From the NCBI GenBank assembly GCA_964635975.1, contig CAZWPO010000036.1, positions 1 through 19,931 on the forward strand: DNA of 19,931 bases. Reading direction: 5' to 3'. Made by a program: the position numbers and the translations under genes. Within the stretch, counting starts at the first letter, position 1, and each line of letters opens with the position of its first letter. The stretch is from UBA5314 sp964635975 (GTDB lineage Bacteria; Bacillota; Syntrophomonadia; Syntrophomonadales; Syntrophomonadaceae). Under the pieces are notes generated by a model. The model made no database searches, was not told the DNA's origin, and was given only the letters and a program-made list of their open reading frames with translations. This document shows, piece after piece, positions 15,744 to 19,931 of the stretch.

Positions 15744-15769
15744 GAAACAGTCAGTTTAACACATAGAAT
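15742..15769 (+). promoter_or_regulatory. Candidate sigma-A promoter for the HAD-DUF362-ROK-isomerase run
   Basis: TTGAAA (15742-15747) and TAGAAT (15764-15769), each 5/6 to consensus, are 16 bases apart. The -35 begins inside the T-tract of the preceding repeat. A small stem, AACCGG (15771-15776) with CCGGTT (15789-15794) followed by TGTTTG, lies between this promoter and the next ribosome binding site and might act on the leader. Confidence 0.5.
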
Positions 15770-15812
15770 TAACCGGATCGAATCAGCGCCGGTTTGTTTG
15801 TAGGAGGACATT

Positions 15813-16613
15813 TTGACGATAAAACTCGTAGCTATAGACCTCGATGATACGCTGCTTGATCCCGGTTTGAATATATCGAGCAGATGCCTGGAAGCAATTC
15901 AAAGAGCACAGGAAAAAGGGATTTTAGTAACCCTGGCTACTGGTCGGATGTATAGTTCGGCTCTGCCTTACGCAAGGCTTTTGCAGGTGGATGTACCGCT
16001 GATTACTTACCAGGGCGCCCTGGTGAAAAATTCGTTATCTGGAGAAGTGCTCTACAATAAACCGGTTCCTATAGAGTTGGGAGTAGAGGTGATGGAGTAC
16101 TTCCGGCAATCAGAAGTGCATTATCACTGCTATTTCGGAGACCAGTTGTGCATGGAGAAGTTGAGTGAAGAAGGCAGGCAGTATGCTATTTTAGCCGGGG
16201 TGGAGCCGGTAATCATATCCAGCCTAATTGAAAGAGCCCGGTATGAGGCATCATATAAAATACTGGCAGTGGTTGAGGATGAGGCGAGAATCATCGACAT
16301 GGAAAAGCACTTGAAGGGACTCTATGGTTTTACCCTCAACATAACCCGATCCAAATCACATTTCCTTGAAACCATGCACCCGCGGGCAACCAAGGGCGAT
16401 GCACTGGAAGTCGTCGCGAGCCATTATGGAATCAAGCAGGACGAAGTTATGGCTTTAGGAGACAGTTACAATGATCTCGACATGATCGAATGGGCAGGAC
16501 TGGGGGTCGCCATGGGAAATGCCCGGGAGGAGGTCAAACAGGCTGCCGATTATATAACATTTAGCAACGATGAAGAAGGCGTTGCGGAAGCGCTCCATAA
16601 ATTTATCCTGTAA
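15813..16613 (+). CDS. Cof-type HAD-IIB family phosphatase
   Basis: This is a 266-residue hydrolase of the haloacid dehalogenase superfamily, probably acting on small phosphorylated metabolites such as sugar phosphates. Motif I is DLDDTLLD (9-16), with Asp9 the nucleophile and Asp11 the acid/base. Motif II is in TLATGRMYS, and motif IV is GDSYNDLDMI (about 216-225), which binds magnesium. The long middle segment is a type IIB cap. The TTG start is supported by GGAGG (15803-15807) 5 bases upstream and by a complete N-terminal strand. The exact substrate cannot be read from the sequence. The next gene begins 12 bases after the stop, so they are cotranscribed. Confidence 0.9.
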   Translation: MTIKLVAIDLDDTLLDPGLNISSRCLEAIQRAQEKGILVTLATGRMYSSALPYARLLQVDVPLITYQGALVKNSLSGEVLYNKPVPIELGVEVMEYFRQSEVHYHCYFGDQLCMEKLSEEGRQYAILAGVEPVIISSLIERARYEASYKILAVVEDEARIIDMEKHLKGLYGFTLNITRSKSHFLETMHPRATKGDALEVVASHYGIKQDEVMALGDSYNDLDMIEWAGLGVAMGNAREEVKQAADYITFSNDEEGVAEALHKFIL

Positions 16614-16625
16614 GGGGGAATAGCA

Positions 16626-17750
16626 TTGGCGGCAAAAGTATTCTTCAGTAATATGCGGACCAAGAAAAACCAGAGCCTTCTGGACAAGATGGAAAAATTG
16701 GCCAGGAATGCCGGGCTGGATCAAGTTATCGAAGCTAAAGATCTGGTGGCTATTAAGCTTCACTTCGGTGAACCCGGAAATCTGGCTTATATAAGACCTC
16801 CCTACATAAGACGAGTGGTTGAACTGATCAAGAAAAAGCAAGGCAAGCCGTTTTTGACCGATGCCAATACTTTATATGCCGGTCACCGCTCCAACTCGGT
16901 CGATCACCTGGAAGCAGCTATAAGTAATGGTTTTGATTACGCGGTAGTCGGTGCGCCGCTGATAATCGCCGATGGATTGACTGGCAAGGATTACGTGAAA
17001 GTTCCCATCCCTGGCAAACATTTTACCGAGGTGAATATCGGCAGTGCGGCGGTGCATGCCAATGCCATGGTAGTCATGACGCATTTTAAAGGGCATGAAC
17101 TGACTGGTTTCGGTGGAGCGTTGAAAAATCTGGGAATGGGATTGGGCTCGCGCAGCGGCAAGCAGCAGATGCACACAGATATGCTGCCCAGTGTAGTGGA
17201 GTCAAAATGCACTGGATGTGCTCTGTGCCAGAAGTGGTGCCCGGCGGATGCAATAATTATGGAGCCATGGGACGGCAATAAGAAGGGACTTAAAGCTTTT
17301 GTTGAGGAGGATAAATGCTGGGGATGTGGTGAATGTGCTGTTACCTGCACTTTTAATGCCATCGGGGTTAGCTGGCGAACGACTCCGGAGACTATGCAGG
17401 AAAAAACCGCCGAATATGCACTGGGAGCAATGCTGGGGAAAGAAGGCAAGATGCTATACATATCGTTTGTAATGGACATCAGCCCGGGGTGCGACTGTTA
17501 CGGGTATAATGATTACTCTGTCGCAGCCGATTTGGGTATCATGGCCTCTCAGGATCCGGTTGCCCTGGACCGTGCTTGCGCAGACTGGGTTAATGCCCAG
17601 CCGACCCTGCCAGGGTGTCTGATAGAAGGGCTGCCGCCTGGACAGGATAAGTTCGAAGCCATCCATCCGGGCGTGGGCTGGATCGCCATGCTCAAACACG
17701 CGGAAGCATTGGGCATGGGAACCATGGACTACCAGCTAGTGGAGGTATAG
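16626..17750 (+). CDS. DUF362 domain protein with two 4Fe-4S ferredoxin motifs
   Basis: This 374-residue protein has a DUF362 body and an inserted ferredoxin region. Two cluster motifs are visible: CTGCALCQKWCP (about 195-206) and CWGCGECAVTC (about 230-240), both CxxCxxCxxxC, which should bind two 4Fe-4S clusters. The N-terminal half contains IKLHFGEPGN and the central part THFKGHELTGFGGALKNLGMG, both typical of the family. The function is not established; redox or electron-transfer work in anaerobes is likely. There is no signal peptide, so it is probably cytoplasmic. The TTG start follows AGGGGGA by 6 bases, just after the HAD gene's stop. It lies between a phosphatase and a sugar kinase with no clear pathway link. 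Confidence 0.9.
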   Translation: MAAKVFFSNMRTKKNQSLLDKMEKLARNAGLDQVIEAKDLVAIKLHFGEPGNLAYIRPPYIRRVVELIKKKQGKPFLTDANTLYAGHRSNSVDHLEAAISNGFDYAVVGAPLIIADGLTGKDYVKVPIPGKHFTEVNIGSAAVHANAMVVMTHFKGHELTGFGGALKNLGMGLGSRSGKQQMHTDMLPSVVESKCTGCALCQKWCPADAIIMEPWDGNKKGLKAFVEEDKCWGCGECAVTCTFNAIGVSWRTTPETMQEKTAEYALGAMLGKEGKMLYISFVMDISPGCDCYGYNDYSVAADLGIMASQDPVALDRACADWVNAQPTLPGCLIEGLPPGQDKFEAIHPGVGWIAMLKHAEALGMGTMDYQLVEV

Positions 17751-17771
17751 ACAACTCCAGGGGGGGCAAAA

Positions 17772-18728
17772 ATGAGAGAGCTTTTCATGGTGGCTGACCT
17801 GGGAGCCAGCAAGATCCTGGCTGCTGCTGTAACAGTTCAAGGTGAGATCATCACCAAGAAGAAGCTGCCAACTAGGCCTGAACGCTCACCGGCAGGTGTT
17901 ATTAACGATATCAGCCGCAGTCTTCAGGAAATAAAGGAAAAGATCAGCCAGCCAGGTGATACCTGGATAGGAGCGGCCGTGGCAACGCCGGGGCCTTTCT
18001 CCTACCCGCAGGGGATAGTCGAGGATTCCCCCAACCTTGGCTGGAAGAAAGTCAACCTTCCGAAAGAATTACGTAGTCGCCTCGGTATTCCAGTGCTAGT
18101 AGAGAAGGACACCAATATGGCCGTGCTCGGCGAATACTATTTCGCTCAGGGTAAAAGATATTCCCACATGATTTACATTACGGTAAGTACAGGTATCGGT
18201 GGTGGACTGATATTGAACGGGCAGCTTTATCGCGGGTCAGGCGGAGGAGCTGGAGAAATAGGTCACATGTTGATGGAAGCTGGCGGCCCGATATGTGGCT
18301 GCGGGAGGCCGGGCTGCCTGGAAGCGGTCGCTTCCGGCAGAGCTATGAACAGTATTGCCGAGGAGCTTAAAGCAGGAGGATGGGGCCATGATTATGGTTT
18401 TTCTGACCACCCCTGGGGGGCTTATGAAATCGGGGAGGCAGCCCGCCGGGGCGACGAGAAAGCCCGGTCGCTGGTACAAAGGGTAAGAGATTACCTGGGA
18501 GATGGCATCGCCAACCTGGTTAATATTCTTAATCCGCAGCTAATCGTACTGGGAGGAAGCATGGCCCTGGGTTGGCAGGATCTAATCGCTCCTGGACTGG
18601 ATCAATATGTTCGCGAACGCGTTTTTCCGTTGAATGCCAGATATTTTAACCTGCAATTCACCCGATTAGGGGAAGATATTGTGTTAATGGGTTGTGCAGC
18701 GGCACTGCTGCATAGAATTAACAATTGA
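17772..18728 (+). CDS. ROK family sugar kinase, probable glucokinase
   Basis: This is a 318-residue kinase of the ROK group (hexokinase/actin fold). It has the phosphate-1 loop DLGASK (9-14), the sugar-side segment ATPGPFSYPQG, the catalytic-Asp region EKDTNMAVLGEY, the phosphate-2 glycine loop STGIGGGL, and the ROK zinc motif: a His in GEIGHM (about 162-167) and CGCGRPGC (about 175-182). Phosphorylation of glucose is the commonest activity for such enzymes without a DNA-binding domain. Mannose, fructose or N-acetyl sugars are also possible. The next gene, a phosphoglucose/phosphomannose isomerase, supports a glucose or mannose substrate. A G-rich ribosome binding site (AGGGGGG) precedes the ATG. 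Confidence 0.9.
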   Translation: MRELFMVADLGASKILAAAVTVQGEIITKKKLPTRPERSPAGVINDISRSLQEIKEKISQPGDTWIGAAVATPGPFSYPQGIVEDSPNLGWKKVNLPKELRSRLGIPVLVEKDTNMAVLGEYYFAQGKRYSHMIYITVSTGIGGGLILNGQLYRGSGGGAGEIGHMLMEAGGPICGCGRPGCLEAVASGRAMNSIAEELKAGGWGHDYGFSDHPWGAYEIGEAARRGDEKARSLVQRVRDYLGDGIANLVNILNPQLIVLGGSMALGWQDLIAPGLDQYVRERVFPLNARYFNLQFTRLGEDIVLMGCAAALLHRINN

Positions 18729-18759
18729 CAAGCAGCATGATAATAAGAGGGGGAATAAC

Positions 18760-19779
18760 ATGAGCCGTGAAGAAATGATGAAGTATCTGTGGGATCTTCC
18801 TGCCCAATTTGAATGGGCAATGTCAGAAGCCGGTAGAATCCCAAATATCAAGGGAAACATAAAAAATATCGTTGTCGCCGGCATGGGCGGATCCGCCATA
18901 GGCGGCGATATTCTGCGTTGCCTGATGTTGTCTCAAGGACAGGTTCCGGTTATCGTCAACCGGGGATATAATATTCCCGCCTTTGTGGATGCCCAAACTC
19001 TTTTCCTGGTAGTCAGTTATTCTGGAAATACAGAGGAGACGCTGAGTGCTTATGAACAGGCGCGCCAGTGTCAGGCCCAGATCGTATGCTTCTGTAGCGG
19101 GGGGCGTCTGGAGGAAATGGCTGTTCAGAACGAGCATCCGGTTTTCAAGATTCCGGGCGGTCTGGTGCCCCGGGCGGCGACCGGATACCTGTTCGCGCCA
19201 CTGGCTCTTCTGGTAGAAAAAGCCGGCCTTCTGAAGGGCATAAGCGAGGACCTCAAAGAAACCGTCGATGTTCTTTATCAACTGCGGGCGGAGCTCAATC
19301 CAGAAGTAACAATGGAAAACAACCTGGCGCTGAGTCTGGCTACGAGGATGAGATATTCTCTGCCGCTAATTTGGGGAACTGAATCTATGACCGAGACTAC
19401 TGCCTTCCGATGGAAAGCTCAGATCAACGAGAATGCCAAATGTCCCGCCTATTATGCCGTATTCCCCGAACTCAACCATAATGAAATAGTAGGATTTGAA
19501 GTACCGGATAAATTGATCGAGCAGTTATTCGTGGTTATTCTCCGGGATTCTCAGGACCACCCCCGGGTGCAAAAAAGAATAAAAATAACCAGTGATCTGA
19601 TAAGGACTAAGGTCAAGGAACTGGTTGAGATAAACAGCCGGGGAAGTTCATGGCTGGCCCGCTTTTATTCTCTGGTGTATATAGGCGATTACACCAGCAC
19701 TTACCTGGCCCTGGAATACGATCTCGATCCTATAGAAATCAAGGCCATCGATTACCTGAAGAATACACTTGCTAAATAG
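18760..19779 (+). CDS. Bifunctional phosphoglucose/phosphomannose isomerase
   Basis: This is a 339-residue SIS-fold enzyme of the type first known from archaea, which converts glucose 6-phosphate and mannose 6-phosphate to fructose 6-phosphate. The first SIS domain shows GMGGSAIGGD (about 41-50) and YSGNTEE (about 87-93). The second half has WGTESMTET with a likely catalytic Glu near 208, NENAKCPAYYA, and ELNHNEIVGFE with a likely catalytic His near 239. It is much shorter than classical PGI. I chose the ATG at 18760 because GAGGGGG (18747-18753) lies 6 bases before it; the longer in-frame opening from 18694 overlaps the ROK gene. It is 31 bases from that gene, so glucose or mannose phosphorylation and isomerisation are encoded together. 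Confidence 0.92.
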   Translation: MSREEMMKYLWDLPAQFEWAMSEAGRIPNIKGNIKNIVVAGMGGSAIGGDILRCLMLSQGQVPVIVNRGYNIPAFVDAQTLFLVVSYSGNTEETLSAYEQARQCQAQIVCFCSGGRLEEMAVQNEHPVFKIPGGLVPRAATGYLFAPLALLVEKAGLLKGISEDLKETVDVLYQLRAELNPEVTMENNLALSLATRMRYSLPLIWGTESMTETTAFRWKAQINENAKCPAYYAVFPELNHNEIVGFEVPDKLIEQLFVVILRDSQDHPRVQKRIKITSDLIRTKVKELVEINSRGSSWLARFYSLVYIGDYTSTYLALEYDLDPIEIKAIDYLKNTLAK

Positions 19780-19800
19780 CTGTTACGAGTAGAAGGGAAG

Positions 19801-19832
19801 TAAATAAAACCGCCCTGCAAAGCAAGGGCGGT
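19801..19832 (-). terminator. Terminator, mainly for a gene arriving on the - strand
   Basis: ACCGCCC (19809-19815) pairs with GGGCGGT (19826-19832), extended by TGC/GCA around an AAA loop with one bulged A. On the - strand the stem is followed by TTTATTTA; on the + strand no T-tract follows. It therefore fits best a convergent gene beyond the right edge, though it lies only 30 bases after the isomerase stop and may also slow + strand transcription. Confidence 0.6.
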
Positions 19833-19867
19833 CAGACCGTCAATAAAGGCGTATATCTTTGTTGCTT

Positions 19868-19919
19868 CGAAAAACCCGCTCAATCAACGTATAGGTACGC
19901 CTCAATCACGGGCTTTTCG
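19868..19919 (-). repeat. Structured repeat, copy 2 (inverted relative to copy 1)
   Basis: On the + strand, CGAAAAACCCG (19868-19878) pairs with CGGGCTTTTCG (19909-19919) with one mismatch. Inside are CTCAATCAACG (19879-19889) and CCTCAATCA (19900-19908), the complements of the GATTGA boxes of the element at 15670-15743. The inner hairpin is CGTA/TACG (19888-19899), quite different from copy 1. T-rich ends on both strands allow it to act as a bidirectional terminator. Confidence 0.65.
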
Positions 19920-19931
19920 AGCGCCTCGATC

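Overview
The window looks like chromosomal DNA of a spore-former-type Firmicute, most likely a clostridial lineage; Syntrophomonas-like is my guess, not a proof. Supporting signs are an ftsE-ftsX-ctp-(MinJ-like) gene order that resembles Bacillus, a SpoOB-type histidine kinase, a DinR/LexA box of the Gram-positive type, strong GGAGG-type ribosome binding sites, several TTG starts and a base composition near 50% GC. All fifteen genes I accept lie on the + strand, and none is clearly broken. I see no rRNA, tRNA, CRISPR array, transposase or prophage block.

Region 1 (1-5422) concerns the cell envelope and division. A REP-like inverted repeat lies at the left edge. It is followed by ftsE and ftsX (4-base overlap) and a secreted coiled-coil/M23 murein hydrolase with all metal and catalytic residues. 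A hairpin terminator follows. A second unit holds an S41 C-terminal processing protease and a multi-pass membrane protein with a C-terminal PDZ domain, similar in plan to MinJ. FtsEX is an ATP-driven switch for a peptidoglycan hydrolase, and the third gene is the obvious candidate effector.

Region 2 (5423-7045) holds a small membrane protein and an overlapping SpoOB/GHKL-type sensor kinase with no response regulator beside them. A terminator-like hairpin closes it.

Region 3 (7046-15163) is a DNA-damage block. A near-consensus sigma-A promoter has a LexA/DinR box (13 of 14 consensus positions) in its spacer. It drives an uncharacterised P-loop ATPase followed by uvrB, uvrA and uvrC, with no evident terminator between them. 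This is the most interesting part of the window: an unstudied ATPase in first position of an SOS-controlled nucleotide excision repair operon.

Region 4 (15164-19931) starts with a perfect 18-base palindrome and an extended -10 promoter before a small YvlD/holin-like membrane protein. Then comes a four-gene run: a Cof-type HAD phosphatase, a DUF362 protein with two 4Fe-4S motifs, a ROK sugar kinase and a bifunctional phosphoglucose/phosphomannose isomerase. The last two could together turn glucose or mannose into fructose 6-phosphate. This run is flanked by two inverted copies of a short structured repeat (15670-15743 and 19868-19919). The copies share an outer stem and two GATTGA boxes, but their inner hairpins differ. 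No gene-free stretch exceeds 300 bases; the longest is 6912-7176, which holds the terminator and the SOS promoter.
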